Numbered from the stretch's first letter, positions 16,067 through 25,458 are shown. The stretch: 31,100 nt of DNA from an uncultured Oscillospiraceae bacterium (GCA_934464775.1 CAKSKG010000026.1:1-31100); one strand, 5' to 3'. Made by a program: numbers and translations. The notes: generated by a model from the sequence alone, not told the origin.

Positions 16067-17425
16067 TTGGATTTGGAACTGAGCGATATTGCGGCAAGAG
16101 AAATGCCGCACAGCGTTGAAGCGGAACAGACGGTTCTGGGCGCAGTGCTTATGGACCCCGAACAGCTTTCCGTTGTTATGAACTACGTCAAGGCGGACAG
16201 CTTTTACGTAAAAAAGCACCGTGACCTGTTTTCGATAATCATTCGCCTTTTCACAATGGGCGTTGATGCGGACATCATCACAGTGCTGGACGAAGCGGTC
16301 AGGGAAGAGGTATTTGAGGATTCGGCTGCGGGAAAGGAATATCTTTCGGCGATAATGAAAGGCGTTCCGTCGCTGGCGAACATCGAGAGCTACTGCCGCA
16401 TCGTTGAGGAAAAATATTATATCAGGGCGCTGATACAGGCAGCAGGCGAGATCGCCAGAAACTGTACCGAAAGCACCGATTCCGCAGCTGTCCTGCTGGA
16501 TTCTGCGGAACAGATGATATATGACATAAGACAGGGCAAGGACGTTGACGGTCTTACCAAGATCGACGAAGTTCTGCTCAGTACATACGATCACCTGAAC
16601 CGTATCTCGGGTGCGGACAAGGAAAAATATCAGGGAGCAAAATCGGGCTATTCGGGGCTTGATAATGTTATCAGCGGACTTAACAAGTCCGACCTGCTTA
16701 TCCTTGCGGCACGTCCCGGTATGGGTAAGACGTCCTTTGCGCTGAATATTGCGGCAAATGTGTGCCGCAGCAGCAGCGACAAGGAGGTCGTCGTATTTTC
16801 GCTGGAAATGTCAAAGGAGCAGCTTGTTACACGTATGCTTTCGGCAGAAAGTCTGGTGGACAGCGACCACCTTATCAAGGGCAATATTTCGGGCGGCGAC
16901 TGGGAAAAGCTTGCTCAGGGCGCAAACCGAATGTCCGTGATGAATATGTATCTGGACGATACTGCAGGCATTACCGTTGTCCAGATGAAAGCAAAGCTCC
17001 GCCGACTGAAAAACGTCGGACTGGTGATAATCGACTATTTGCAGCTGATGAATTCGGGCAAGCGTGTTGAGAGCCGAGTTAACGAGATCTCGGATATCAC
17101 ACGTCAGCTGAAGCTTATGGCTAAGGAGCTGAATGTTCCCGTCATAACACTTTCTCAGCTTTCTCGTTCGGTGGAGTCCAGACCCGACAAGCGTCCGCTG
17201 CTCTCCGACCTCCGTGAATCGGGATCTATCGAGCAGGACGCAGATATTGTAATGTTTCTTTACCGCGACGGATACTATAACAAGGACAAGGCAGAGGACG
17301 TGAACCTTGCGGAATGTATCGTTGCGAAAAACCGTCACGGCGAAACGGGAACCGTAAATCTCCGCTGGAACGGACAGTATACGCTGTTCATGTCCGAGGA
17401 CAGGCGTCCCGTCCCCGAACCGTGA
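16067..17425 (+). CDS. dnaB: Replicative DNA helicase DnaB
   Basis: Hexameric 5'-3' helicase of the replication fork, 452 residues, normal length (named dnaC in Bacillus). The N-terminal domain (about 14-115, with 'PHSVEAEQTVLGAVLMD') is linked to a RecA-like domain: Walker A ARPGMGKT (215-222), 'VVFSLEMSKEQL', Walker B 'LVIIDYLQLM', then 'LSQLSRSVESRPDKRPLLSDLRESGSIEQDAD' and an arginine-finger region. No inserted intein. There is no ATG; the frame can start at TTG 16067 (or TTG 16073), with only a weak GACGGGA upstream, so translation may be restrained. It lies downstream of rplI in the conserved cluster. Confidence 0.95.
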   Translation: MDLELSDIAAREMPHSVEAEQTVLGAVLMDPEQLSVVMNYVKADSFYVKKHRDLFSIIIRLFTMGVDADIITVLDEAVREEVFEDSAAGKEYLSAIMKGVPSLANIESYCRIVEEKYYIRALIQAAGEIARNCTESTDSAAVLLDSAEQMIYDIRQGKDVDGLTKIDEVLLSTYDHLNRISGADKEKYQGAKSGYSGLDNVISGLNKSDLLILAARPGMGKTSFALNIAANVCRSSSDKEVVVFSLEMSKEQLVTRMLSAESLVDSDHLIKGNISGGDWEKLAQGANRMSVMNMYLDDTAGITVVQMKAKLRRLKNVGLVIIDYLQLMNSGKRVESRVNEISDITRQLKLMAKELNVPVITLSQLSRSVESRPDKRPLLSDLRESGSIEQDADIVMFLYRDGYYNKDKAEDVNLAECIVAKNRHGETGTVNLRWNGQYTLFMSEDRRPVPEP

Positions 17426-17454
17426 TAGGTCTTTGATAAGGATCTTCAAAAATT

Positions 17455-18774
17455 ATGGATATTGTACTGAACGAAGCGGAGAAAATGCTGAAAGCTCTGC
17501 CCCGTGGGAGCCGTGTTGTTGCGGGACTTTCTGGGGGAGCGGACAGTGTTTGTCTGCTGACCGTACTGAATATGCTTGCTCCCAAGCTGGGCTTTGAGCT
17601 TTATGCAGTCCATGTGAACCACTGTCTCAGGGGCAGTGAAAGCGACGGTGACTGCGATTTCTGCGTCGCTCTTTGTGAAAGGATCGGCGTTAAGCTTTTT
17701 GTCCGCAGGGTCGATGTGAAAAAATACGCTGCCGAAAGCGGCAAGTCCACCGAGGAGGCTGCCCGTGATCTGCGCTACGGCGCATTTTATGAGGCTGCCG
17801 AAGAGGTGGGCGGAGCGTTTGTTGCAACTGCCCATAATCTCAATGACAACGCCGAGACCGTTATCCACAACATGACAAGGGGAACGGGGCTGAAAGGACT
17901 TTGCGGCATTCCTCTGCGGAGAGACAATATTATCCGTCCGCTGCTGAATGTTTCAAGGGCTGATATCGAAGCTTTTCTCGCAGAGAACGGACAGGATTTT
18001 GTTACCGACAGCACCAATCTTTCGGACGATTATACCCGAAACAGGATACGCCACCGCATTATTCCCGAGCTTGCCGAAATAAACGGCGGCTTTCTGCGGA
18101 ATATGGGCAGGCTTGCGGAAAATCTCCGTGAGGACAATGATTTTATCGAAAAAGCGTCTATGGTCAGTGACAGTGACGCTTTTAAGCTGGAAAATGCGCC
18201 AAGAAAAAGATACATTATCCGCAGGCTGAAGGCTGCCGGCATCGAGCCTGACAGCGGAAAGATCGAGCGTGCGGACGATGTGCTGCTTCACGGCGGCAGA
18301 CAGCAGCTGTGCGGAGATGTATTTGCGTTCCGTGCAGGGGGAATACTTAATATCGGCAGGATAATGCCGAAAAATACTTTTTCCGACTTCTCCGCTCCGC
18401 TTTCGGAGGGGGAAAACATTTTTGCCGACGGCAGGCGTGTGTGTTGGGAAAGGATAAATTTGTGTAAGTTTTGTGATATTCATAATTATGTAACAAATTC
18501 AGCTGTGGATTGTGATAAAATACAAGGTGTCCCGATAATGCGGACACGGCGTGAGGGCGATGAGATAATGCTCCCTCATGAGGGCTTTCACAGAAAGCTC
18601 CGCAAAATTTACAACACCATGAAAATACCGCCGCATCTGCGTGACAGCGCAGTTATCATTGCCGACGGCGAAGGAATATTGTTTGCCGAATATGTTGGAG
18701 TTTCCGCCCGTGCTGTGTGCGGGGAAAATACACATTCGGTCGGAAGGATAAGGATTTATAATGATGATGAATGA
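17455..18774 (+). CDS. tilS: tRNA(Ile)-lysidine synthase
   Basis: Modifies C34 of the CAU-anticodon tRNA-Ile to lysidine with ATP and lysine, so that it reads AUA and accepts isoleucine; normally essential. At 439 residues it is typical of the long form. The N-type ATP pyrophosphatase P-loop SGGADS is at 26-31, followed by 'HVNHCLRGSESDGDCDFC' and 'ATAHNLNDNAETVIHNMTRGTGLKGLCGI', both characteristic. The C-terminal tRNA-recognition domain ends with 'MRTRREGDEIMLPHEGFHRKLRKI'. The ribosome site is weak (AAGGATC). The 3' end overlaps hpt by 14 bases, implying translational coupling. The tilS-hpt-ftsH order is the one known from Bacillus. Confidence 0.95.
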   Translation: MDIVLNEAEKMLKALPRGSRVVAGLSGGADSVCLLTVLNMLAPKLGFELYAVHVNHCLRGSESDGDCDFCVALCERIGVKLFVRRVDVKKYAAESGKSTEEAARDLRYGAFYEAAEEVGGAFVATAHNLNDNAETVIHNMTRGTGLKGLCGIPLRRDNIIRPLLNVSRADIEAFLAENGQDFVTDSTNLSDDYTRNRIRHRIIPELAEINGGFLRNMGRLAENLREDNDFIEKASMVSDSDAFKLENAPRKRYIIRRLKAAGIEPDSGKIERADDVLLHGGRQQLCGDVFAFRAGGILNIGRIMPKNTFSDFSAPLSEGENIFADGRRVCWERINLCKFCDIHNYVTNSAVDCDKIQGVPIMRTRREGDEIMLPHEGFHRKLRKIYNTMKIPPHLRDSAVIIADGEGILFAEYVGVSARAVCGENTHSVGRIRIYNDDE

Positions 18775-19312
18775 AACTGCTGCGGCTTCATGCAAGGAAA
18801 ACAACGTTACGGGAGTGCTTATCACCGAGCAGGAGATAAAGGACAAGATCGCCGAATATGCGGCGATCATCGACAGGGAATATGAGGGCAAGCCTCTTAT
18901 CGTCGTAAGCATACTCAACGGTGCTTTTGTGTTCTGTGCGGATCTCTGCCGTGCGCTTACTATCCCATGCGAGATAGGCTTTATGGCTGCAAGGAGCTAT
19001 TCGGGAACGGAGTCTACGGGCAATGTTGAGATAGTTCTTGACCTCAAGCAGGATATTTCAAATTATCATGTCCTTATAGCGGAGGATATCATCGACAGCG
19101 GAAGAACTCTTTCCGAGGTGTCGAAAATGCTCAAAGCAAGGAATCCTCTTTCATTCAAGGTGATAACCCTTCTTGACAAGCCCTCCAGAAGAGCGGTGGA
19201 CTTCAAGGCGGATTATACCCTTTTTACTATCCCCGACAGATTTATCGTGGGATACGGTCTTGACTACAACGAGCAGTACAGAGGTCTGCCCTATATCGGC
19301 GTTATTGACTGA
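18761..19312 (+). CDS. hpt: Hypoxanthine (guanine) phosphoribosyltransferase
   Basis: Purine salvage enzyme that joins hypoxanthine or guanine to PRPP, 183 residues, typical. The PRPP-binding loop AEDIIDSGRTLS (107-118) is complete. 'VSILNGAFVFCADL' (49-62), the flexible loop around 'ARSYSGTESTGNVEIV' and the purine-binding 'KADYTLFTIPDRFIVGYGLDYNEQYRGLPYIGV' fit the bacterial HPRT family. Translation may start at any of three consecutive ATGs (18761, 18764, 18767) behind AAGGATAAGGAT; the first is used here. It overlaps the end of tilS by 14 bases and precedes ftsH by 69 AT-rich bases. Confidence 0.95.
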   Translation: MMMNETAAASCKENNVTGVLITEQEIKDKIAEYAAIIDREYEGKPLIVVSILNGAFVFCADLCRALTIPCEIGFMAARSYSGTESTGNVEIVLDLKQDISNYHVLIAEDIIDSGRTLSEVSKMLKARNPLSFKVITLLDKPSRRAVDFKADYTLFTIPDRFIVGYGLDYNEQYRGLPYIGVID

Positions 19313-19381
19313 TCGATATATAATATTTAGATATATAACATTTATATGTATTATATATAGTATAAAGCAAGGAGTGAAACG

Positions 19382-21430
19382 ATGGGCAAAAAAAGCAGAG
19401 GCGTTGCCATTTATGCTGTGATCCTTATTGCGGTCATTGCAGCAATGGTCATGCTGGTAAGAGAGTCCACGCAGACAGTGGAAAAGCATACCTATTCAGA
19501 GATCATGTCTTATTTCGATGACTACAAGGTCGGAAGCTATACCTTTGATCTGGGAACAGGCGAGCTTATCCTCAAGGAAGTCGATGGTGTGGACGAGGTA
19601 ATAGTTTACAATGTTCCCAATGTAAGCGTGTTCATGGACGAGATACAGCTCGGCGACGAAAATTACCGCAAGGAATATAATGAACGTCACCCCGACGCTC
19701 CGCTGGAGCAGGATTATTACAAGATACAGGATAATTCATGGCTGTATAATGTTCTTCCGTCACTGCTGCTGGTGATCCTTATGGTCATCTTCATGTTTGT
19801 GATGATGCGTCAGGCAGGAGGCGGCGGAAAGCTCAACAATTTCGGCAAGGCGAATATCAAGGATCAGTCCAAGAAAAAGAATACTTTTGCCGATGTTGCT
19901 GGCGCAGACGAGGAGAAGTATGAGCTTCAGGAGATCGTCGATTATCTGAAAAATCCCAAGAAATACACCGAGATCGGCGCAAGGATCCCCAAGGGCGTTC
20001 TGCTGGAAGGCCCTCCCGGTACAGGTAAGACCCTGCTTGCAAAGGCTGTTGCAGGCGAGGCAGGCGTTCCGTTCTTCTCTATCTCGGGTTCCGACTTCGT
20101 TGAGATGTTCGTCGGCGTCGGTGCTTCCCGTGTAAGAGATCTGTTCGAGACGGCTAAGAAGAATGCTCCCGCTATCATCTTCATTGATGAGATCGATGCA
20201 GTGGGACGTCACAGAGGCGCAGGTCTGGGCGGCGGCCACGATGAACGTGAGCAGACGCTGAACCAGCTGCTTGTTGAAATGGACGGCTTCGAGGGCAATG
20301 AGGGCGTTATCGTCATGGCTGCAACAAACCGCCGTGATATCCTTGACCCTGCTCTGCTTCGTCCCGGACGTTTTGACAGACACATCGTTGTAAGCTATCC
20401 CGACATCAAGGGACGTGAGGAGATACTCCGTGTTCATACACGCAACAAGCCCCTTGCTCCCGATGTTGACTTAAAGGTAATTGCACAGTCCTCCGCAGGC
20501 TTTACGGGTGCGGAGCTTGAAAACCTCGTAAACGAAGCCGCACTTCTGGCTGCACGTCAGAACAGAAAGGCTATCACAAAGAACGATATCGAGGAAGCAA
20601 CTATCAAGGTGATCGCAGGCCCCGAAAAGAAGAGCCGTGTTGTTACTGCCGACGAAAAGCGCCTTGTGGCTTATCATGAGGGCGGTCACGCCGTTGTAAC
20701 TTATTATCTGCCCAGTCAGGATAAGGTGCATCAGGTAACGATCATTCCCAGAGGAAGCGCAGGCGGCATGACTATCCACCTCCCCGAAAAGGAGCCTTCA
20801 CTGCTGAACATGACGGCAGAAAAGATGAAGGACGAGATCGTTGTATGCATGGGCGGACGTGTTGCCGAGGAGCTTATCAACGGTCAGGGCAGCGCAGGTG
20901 CTGTCAGCGACCTCCAGCGTTCCACAAAGCTTGCAAAGGCTATGGTAACGCAGTACGGCTTCTCAAAGAAGCTTGGCCCTCTGGTTTATTCCGATGACAG
21001 CAGCGAGCCTTTTGTGGGCATGGAATACGGTCACAGCAAGGGTCACTCCGAGCAGGTGCTTTCCGAGATCGACAAGGAAGTCCGTGATATCATCGACAGC
21101 TGCTATGACAGAACTGTTGAGATGCTGAAAGAGCATATGGATAAGCTTCATCTTGTGGCAAAGGCACTTATGGTCCACGAAAAGCTTGACAATAAGGAAT
21201 TCGAGGAGATCATGAGAGGCGAATATTCCCCCGAGAAGATCGAGAGCGAATATGAGCAGTATCTGAAAAGCACCGAGCAGAAGCTTGATGTTACGGTCGC
21301 TGCCGACGCTAACCTTGACGAAACCAAGGAAGAGCCTAAGCCCGAGGAAAATGCTCCCGAGGCAAAGCCCGCAGAAAACGGTGAGAACACCGAAAAGACG
21401 GAAAATTCGGACGATACAAATAAGGAATAA
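19382..21430 (+). CDS. ftsH: ATP-dependent zinc metalloprotease FtsH
   Basis: Membrane-anchored AAA+ protease for quality control of membrane and short-lived cytoplasmic proteins, 682 residues. Two membrane helices (about 8-26 and 123-142) flank an extracytoplasmic domain. The AAA module has Walker A GPPGTGKT (210-217), Walker B 'AIIFIDEIDAVG' and the second region of homology 'VMAATNRRDILDPALLRPGRFDR'. The zinc site is HEGGH (432-436), still HExxH although most relatives have HEAGH; the third ligand is the Asp of 'VSDLQRSTKLAKAMV'. The C-terminal ~45 residues are a Glu/Pro/Lys-rich disordered tail. ATG at 19382 with AAGGAG. The AT-rich 69 bases upstream contain TATA-like runs, but no promoter with a clear -35 box. 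Confidence 0.97.
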   Translation: MGKKSRGVAIYAVILIAVIAAMVMLVRESTQTVEKHTYSEIMSYFDDYKVGSYTFDLGTGELILKEVDGVDEVIVYNVPNVSVFMDEIQLGDENYRKEYNERHPDAPLEQDYYKIQDNSWLYNVLPSLLLVILMVIFMFVMMRQAGGGGKLNNFGKANIKDQSKKKNTFADVAGADEEKYELQEIVDYLKNPKKYTEIGARIPKGVLLEGPPGTGKTLLAKAVAGEAGVPFFSISGSDFVEMFVGVGASRVRDLFETAKKNAPAIIFIDEIDAVGRHRGAGLGGGHDEREQTLNQLLVEMDGFEGNEGVIVMAATNRRDILDPALLRPGRFDRHIVVSYPDIKGREEILRVHTRNKPLAPDVDLKVIAQSSAGFTGAELENLVNEAALLAARQNRKAITKNDIEEATIKVIAGPEKKSRVVTADEKRLVAYHEGGHAVVTYYLPSQDKVHQVTIIPRGSAGGMTIHLPEKEPSLLNMTAEKMKDEIVVCMGGRVAEELINGQGSAGAVSDLQRSTKLAKAMVTQYGFSKKLGPLVYSDDSSEPFVGMEYGHSKGHSEQVLSEIDKEVRDIIDSCYDRTVEMLKEHMDKLHLVAKALMVHEKLDNKEFEEIMRGEYSPEKIESEYEQYLKSTEQKLDVTVAADANLDETKEEPKPEENAPEAKPAENGENTEKTENSDDTNKE

Positions 21431-21462
21431 TAATGCACAACGTGTATTATATGTAAAGACAG

Positions 21463-21493
21463 GCTGCCGTGCATTGCGCACGGCAGCTTTTTT
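21463..21493 (+). terminator. Intrinsic terminator after ftsH
   Basis: GCTGCCGTGC (21463-21472), loop ATTGC, GCACGGCAGC (21478-21487), then TTTTTT. The stem is a perfect 10 bp. It ends the tilS-hpt-ftsH transcript and lies only a few bases ahead of the recG ribosome binding site. Confidence 0.93.
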
Positions 21494-21498
21494 CGGAG

Positions 21499-23541
21499 GT
21501 GAGTGTTCTGGATATAAATTCCTCTGTGGGAAGTCTCGGCGGAGTGGGAAAAAAGCGTGAGGAGCTTTACAACAAGCTTGGGATATATACCCTTGCGGAC
21601 CTTGTGTATTATTTTCCCAGAAAGTACACCGATTACAGCTGTACTGTTCCCATATCCGATGCGCAGATAAATGAAAATGCGGTGATCTCCGCCGTTGTCA
21701 CAAAGAAAATGCCTGCGGCAAGGATACGTTCGGGGCTTATCATTTACAAGATCGTGGCTGCGGACGAAAAGGATACGATCACGATCACCTATTACAACAA
21801 CAGATTCGTTTACGACAAGCTTGAAGAGGGAAAGGAGTACCGCTTCTGCGGACGTGTCAGCGGCGGCTTTACCCGAAAGGAAATGAACTCACCGTCCCTT
21901 ATCCCTGCCGATGAAAAGTGTCTGTTCCGTCCCGCATATCATCTTACCGAGGGGATAACCGTAAATATGCTTACGGCGAATATGGAAACTGCGCTGAAAT
22001 GCGTGGGCGATGATTTCCCCGACCCTCTGCCCGACAATATCCGCCATGAATATTCGCTCTGCACGCTGGGGTATGCTCTGCATAATATCCATTTTCCCGA
22101 AAGCGACCACGGGCTTGAGCTGGCAAGGCGGAGGCTGGGCTTTGACGAGCTGATACAATTGCAGTTGGGAATGCTGATGCTGAAGCATCAGAACCGCAGC
22201 CGCACAGGCTATGTGATGAAAAAATTCGATCTGAACGAATATTATTCGGCGCTGCCCTTTGAGCCTACGGGAGCGCAGAAAAGAGCCTGCGAGGATATAG
22301 CGGCGGATATGTGCAGGGAATATCCCATGAACCGTCTTGTTCAGGGAGATGTTGGCTCCGGTAAGACTGCCGTTGCGGCGGCTGCCTGCTGGCTTGCGGT
22401 GAAAAACAATGCGCAGGCGGCGCTTATGGCTCCCACGGAAATCCTTGCACGGCAGCATTATGCAACGCTGTCGGGATTTCTTGAACCGCTGGGGATAACA
22501 GTGGGCTGTCTTACGGGTGCAATGACTCCCAAGCAGAAACGTGAGCTGAAAGAAAAGCTGAAAAGCGGCGAGATAGATGTTGTGACGGGAACTCATGCGC
22601 TTATCTCCGAATCAACGGAATTTAAGGCGCTGGGGCTTGTCATCACCGACGAGCAGCACCGCTTCGGAGTCAATCAGAGAAAGGCATTTGCGGGAAAGGG
22701 CGAAAGCCCTCATAAGCTGGTAATGTCCGCAACGCCTATCCCACGAACGCTGGGACTTATCATTTACGGCGATCTTGATATTTCCATACTGAACGAGCTG
22801 CCAAAGGGACGTCAGCCTGTTGAGACTTTTGCCGTTACGGGAGGTTTCCGTCAGAGGGCACTGGGCTATGTGAAAAAGCATCTTGACGAGGGCAGGCAGG
22901 GCTATATCGTATGTCCGCTGGTGTCGGACAGCGATGTCAGCGAAGCGTTGGCTGTCACCACCTACAAGGCAAAGTTGGAGCAGGGAATGTTTGCGGATTA
23001 CAACATCGGGCTGCTTCACGGACAGATGAGCGCCGCCGAAAAGGATAAGGTCATGGCGGACTTCAAGGAAAACAAGATACAGCTGCTGGTCTGCACCACC
23101 GTTGTTGAGGTAGGAGTGGACGTGCCCAATGCAACGGTCATGATGATAGAAAATGCGGACAGATTCGGTCTGTCGCAGCTTCATCAGCTGAGAGGACGTG
23201 TCGGCCGCGGAAAATACAAGAGCAGCTGCATTCTGCTGACGGATAATCTTACCGACGAGACAAGGGAGCGGCTGAAAATAATGTCATCCACCACCGACGG
23301 CTTCAAAATATCCGAGGAGGACCTTAAAATGAGGGGCGCAGGAGATTTCTTCGGAGAAAAGCAGCACGGTCTGCCGCCCCTTAAGGTTGCGGATATCGTC
23401 GGGGACCGTCAGCTGCTGTCGCAGGCGCAGGCGGCGGCAAAGAAAATGTTTGACGAAAGCCCCGATATGGCAAAATATCCGCTTATGAACGCACGCATTG
23501 AAAAAATGTTCTCGAAAAATGCCGAGGACGGCATGAATTAA
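21499..23541 (+). CDS. recG: ATP-dependent DNA helicase RecG
   Basis: Branch-migrating helicase that remodels stalled forks and Holliday junctions, about 680 residues, normal length. An N-terminal wedge (OB) domain (about 50-150) precedes the SF2 helicase core: Walker A GDVGSGKT (283-290), 'MAPTEILARQH', DEQHRFG (384-390), 'MSATPIPRTLG', and later 'VVEVGVDVPNATVMMIENADRFGLSQLHQLRGRVGRG' with the QxxGRxGR arginine finger. The start needs care: the longest frame begins at GTG 21469, inside the terminator stem, which is implausible. The GGAGG at 21495-21499 overlaps GTG 21499 and is ideally spaced for CTG 21508. I list 21499, but CTG 21508 is a serious alternative. Nothing lies between the terminator T-run and the ribosome site, so the promoter must overlap upstream sequence. 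Confidence 0.93.
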   Translation: MSVLDINSSVGSLGGVGKKREELYNKLGIYTLADLVYYFPRKYTDYSCTVPISDAQINENAVISAVVTKKMPAARIRSGLIIYKIVAADEKDTITITYYNNRFVYDKLEEGKEYRFCGRVSGGFTRKEMNSPSLIPADEKCLFRPAYHLTEGITVNMLTANMETALKCVGDDFPDPLPDNIRHEYSLCTLGYALHNIHFPESDHGLELARRRLGFDELIQLQLGMLMLKHQNRSRTGYVMKKFDLNEYYSALPFEPTGAQKRACEDIAADMCREYPMNRLVQGDVGSGKTAVAAAACWLAVKNNAQAALMAPTEILARQHYATLSGFLEPLGITVGCLTGAMTPKQKRELKEKLKSGEIDVVTGTHALISESTEFKALGLVITDEQHRFGVNQRKAFAGKGESPHKLVMSATPIPRTLGLIIYGDLDISILNELPKGRQPVETFAVTGGFRQRALGYVKKHLDEGRQGYIVCPLVSDSDVSEALAVTTYKAKLEQGMFADYNIGLLHGQMSAAEKDKVMADFKENKIQLLVCTTVVEVGVDVPNATVMMIENADRFGLSQLHQLRGRVGRGKYKSSCILLTDNLTDETRERLKIMSSTTDGFKISEEDLKMRGAGDFFGEKQHGLPPLKVADIVGDRQLLSQAQAAAKKMFDESPDMAKYPLMNARIEKMFSKNAEDGMN

Positions 23542-23553
23542 TGTATTTTTCTC

Positions 23554-23582
23554 TTGAAATTGATTTATTAATGTGCTATAAT
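23554..23582 (+). promoter_or_regulatory. Sigma-A promoter for the small membrane protein gene (and probably proS)
   Basis: TTGAAA (23554-23559), 17-base spacer, TATAAT (23577-23582), with TG at the extended -10 position (TGCTATAAT). Transcription would begin near 23589, about 25 bases before the start codon. Confidence 0.8.
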
Positions 23583-23613
23583 AGTAACGTATGTTATCGG
23601 AGGAGGTGTGACC

Positions 23614-23940
23614 TTGGTTCTGAATATGGTATATGCGCTTGAAGAGACAGTGACTTCGGCTGCGGCAGAAGGAGCAGGCTCCGACTCCGTGGGAGTTTCA
23701 TATATGCTCAGACTGCTCTGCGGACTGGTGGGAATACTGCTGCTGGTGTATCTGCTGGCGGAGATAACTCCCAAGCTGGCGGCATTTATCGACAAGCATC
23801 TCGGAAAAAATATCCCCGATCCCGAAAGGGTGCAGGAAAAGGATTACGAGGTTTATGATATTTACAAGGGTGAGCACCCGTCGGACGCTTCGGAAAATGC
23901 CTCGAAGGAAAACGAAGCGGACAAAAAGGAAAGTGACTAA
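23614..23940 (+). CDS. Small single-pass membrane protein of unknown function
   Basis: A protein of about 108 residues. I chose TTG 23614, which lies 7 bases after AGGAGG (23601-23606); GTG 23608 is too close to the site and ATG 23626 too far. The short N-terminal part is Ser/Ala/Glu-rich. One hydrophobic helix follows (YMLRLLCGLVGILLLVYLLA), then an amphipathic segment and a charged C-terminal tail rich in Glu, Lys, Asp and Ser. The segment 'DYEVYDIYKGE' resembles nothing I can name. It has its own strong promoter and sits 43 bases ahead of proS, so both are probably on one transcript. The family is not recognised. Confidence 0.75.
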   Translation: MVLNMVYALEETVTSAAAEGAGSDSVGVSYMLRLLCGLVGILLLVYLLAEITPKLAAFIDKHLGKNIPDPERVQEKDYEVYDIYKGEHPSDASENASKENEADKKESD

Positions 23941-23983
23941 TTAATATATATGCTGTCCGCAGGTCGGACGGATCGGAGGAATT

Positions 23984-25429
23984 ATGGCTAAGGATAATAA
24001 AAAAATGGTTGACGCCATTACATCAATGGACGAGGATTTTGCACAGTGGTATACCGATATCTGCAAAAAGGCAGAGCTTATCGAATACACAAGCGTAAAG
24101 GGCTGCATGGTAATCCGTCCTTACGGCTATGCTATCTGGGAGAACATTCAGCGCATTCTTGACGGTATGTTCAAGGAAACAGGCCACGAAAACGTATGTA
24201 TGCCTATGTTTATCCCCGAAAGCCTGCTCCAGAAGGAGAAGGATCACGTTGAGGGCTTTGCTCCCGAGGTCGCATGGGTAACAATGGGCGGCAGCGAAAA
24301 GCTGGAGGACCGTCTCTGCGTCCGTCCCACATCGGAAACACTTTTCTGCGAGCATTATTCAAACATCGTGCATTCATACCGTGATCTGCCCAAGCTCTAT
24401 AATCAGTGGGTATCTGTTGTACGCTGGGAAAAGACAACACGTCCTTTCCTCCGTTCGAGAGAGTTTCTCTGGCAGGAGGGACATACTATCCATGAGACAG
24501 CACAGGAGGCTATCGAGGAAACAGAGCGTATGCTGAACGTATATGCGGATTTCTGCGAAAAGTATCTTGCTATCCCTGTTATCAAGGGTCAAAAGACAGA
24601 GAGCGACAAGTTCGCAGGCGCTGAATCCACATATGCTATCGAGGCTCTTATGCACGACGGCAAGGCACTTCAGGCAGGTACATCACACTACTTCGGCGAC
24701 GGCTTTGCAAGAGCTTTCGGCATTCAGTTCACAAGCCGCGAAAACAAGCTGGAATATCCTTATCAGACATCATGGGGCATGACAACACGTCTTATCGGCG
24801 CTATCATCATGACTCACGGCGACAACAACGGTCTGGTGCTTCCTCCCGCAGTTGCTCCCATTCAGGCAGTAATTATTCCCGTTCAGCAGCACAAGGAGGG
24901 TGTTCTCGACGAGGCACGCAAGCTGTATGATACACTCAAGGCAGCAGGTATCCGTGTAAAGATCGACGACAGCGAGAATTCTCCCGGCTGGAAGTTCGCC
25001 GAGTATGAGATGAAGGGCGTTCCCGTCCGCATCGAGCTTGGTCCCAAGGATATCGAAAGCAAGCAGTGCGTTATCGTTACACGTCACAACAGAGAAAAGA
25101 CCTTTGTTGCTATTGACGATCTGGTATCCGCAGTCAACACAAAGCTTGAAGAGGTACGTGACGGCATCTATCAGGCTGCGCTTGAAAACCGTGAGAGACG
25201 CACATATGCCTGCACAACAATGGACGAGATCACTAAGGCTCTTGAAGAAAAGGGCGACGGCTTCATCAAGGCTATGTGGTGCGGCGAAGAGGCTTGCGAG
25301 GACAAGGTAAAGGAAGTAACGGGCGTAGGCTCACGCTGCATTCCTCTTGAGCAGGAGCAGCTTTCCGATGTATGCGTATGCTGCGGCAAGCCTGCAAAGA
25401 AAATGGTTTACTGGGGCAAGGCATATTGA
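23984..25429 (+). CDS. proS: Proline--tRNA ligase, archaeal/eukaryotic type (ProS type 3)
   Basis: Class II synthetase that charges tRNA-Pro, 481 residues. Length and sequence match the form without the inserted editing domain: 'FAQWYTDICKKAELIEYTSVKGCMVIRPYGYAIWENIQ' at the N-terminus, RPTSET (114-119) and 'RWEKTTRPFLRSREFLWQEGHT' (motif 2). 'GTSHYFGDGFARAFGI' and 'SWGMTTRLIGAIIMTHGD' (motif 3) follow. The anticodon-binding domain starts near 'VAPIQAVIIPVQ'. A C-terminal zinc-ribbon-like region has Cys pairs 'CGEEAC' and 'CVCC', and the chain ends in Tyr, as is common for this type. Many Clostridia carry this form instead of the classical ~570-residue bacterial one. No T-box precedes it, in contrast to pheST. 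Confidence 0.96.
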   Translation: MAKDNKKMVDAITSMDEDFAQWYTDICKKAELIEYTSVKGCMVIRPYGYAIWENIQRILDGMFKETGHENVCMPMFIPESLLQKEKDHVEGFAPEVAWVTMGGSEKLEDRLCVRPTSETLFCEHYSNIVHSYRDLPKLYNQWVSVVRWEKTTRPFLRSREFLWQEGHTIHETAQEAIEETERMLNVYADFCEKYLAIPVIKGQKTESDKFAGAESTYAIEALMHDGKALQAGTSHYFGDGFARAFGIQFTSRENKLEYPYQTSWGMTTRLIGAIIMTHGDNNGLVLPPAVAPIQAVIIPVQQHKEGVLDEARKLYDTLKAAGIRVKIDDSENSPGWKFAEYEMKGVPVRIELGPKDIESKQCVIVTRHNREKTFVAIDDLVSAVNTKLEEVRDGIYQAALENRERRTYACTTMDEITKALEEKGDGFIKAMWCGEEACEDKVKEVTGVGSRCIPLEQEQLSDVCVCCGKPAKKMVYWGKAY

Positions 25430-25458
25430 TCTAACCGATTATAATTCATGATTTGACG

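Noticed and set aside
20675..20689. HEGGH in place of HEAGH in FtsH as a sign of an inactive protease
   Set aside because: The HExxH zinc ligands and the distal Asp are intact; Ala to Gly at the third position is compatible with activity.
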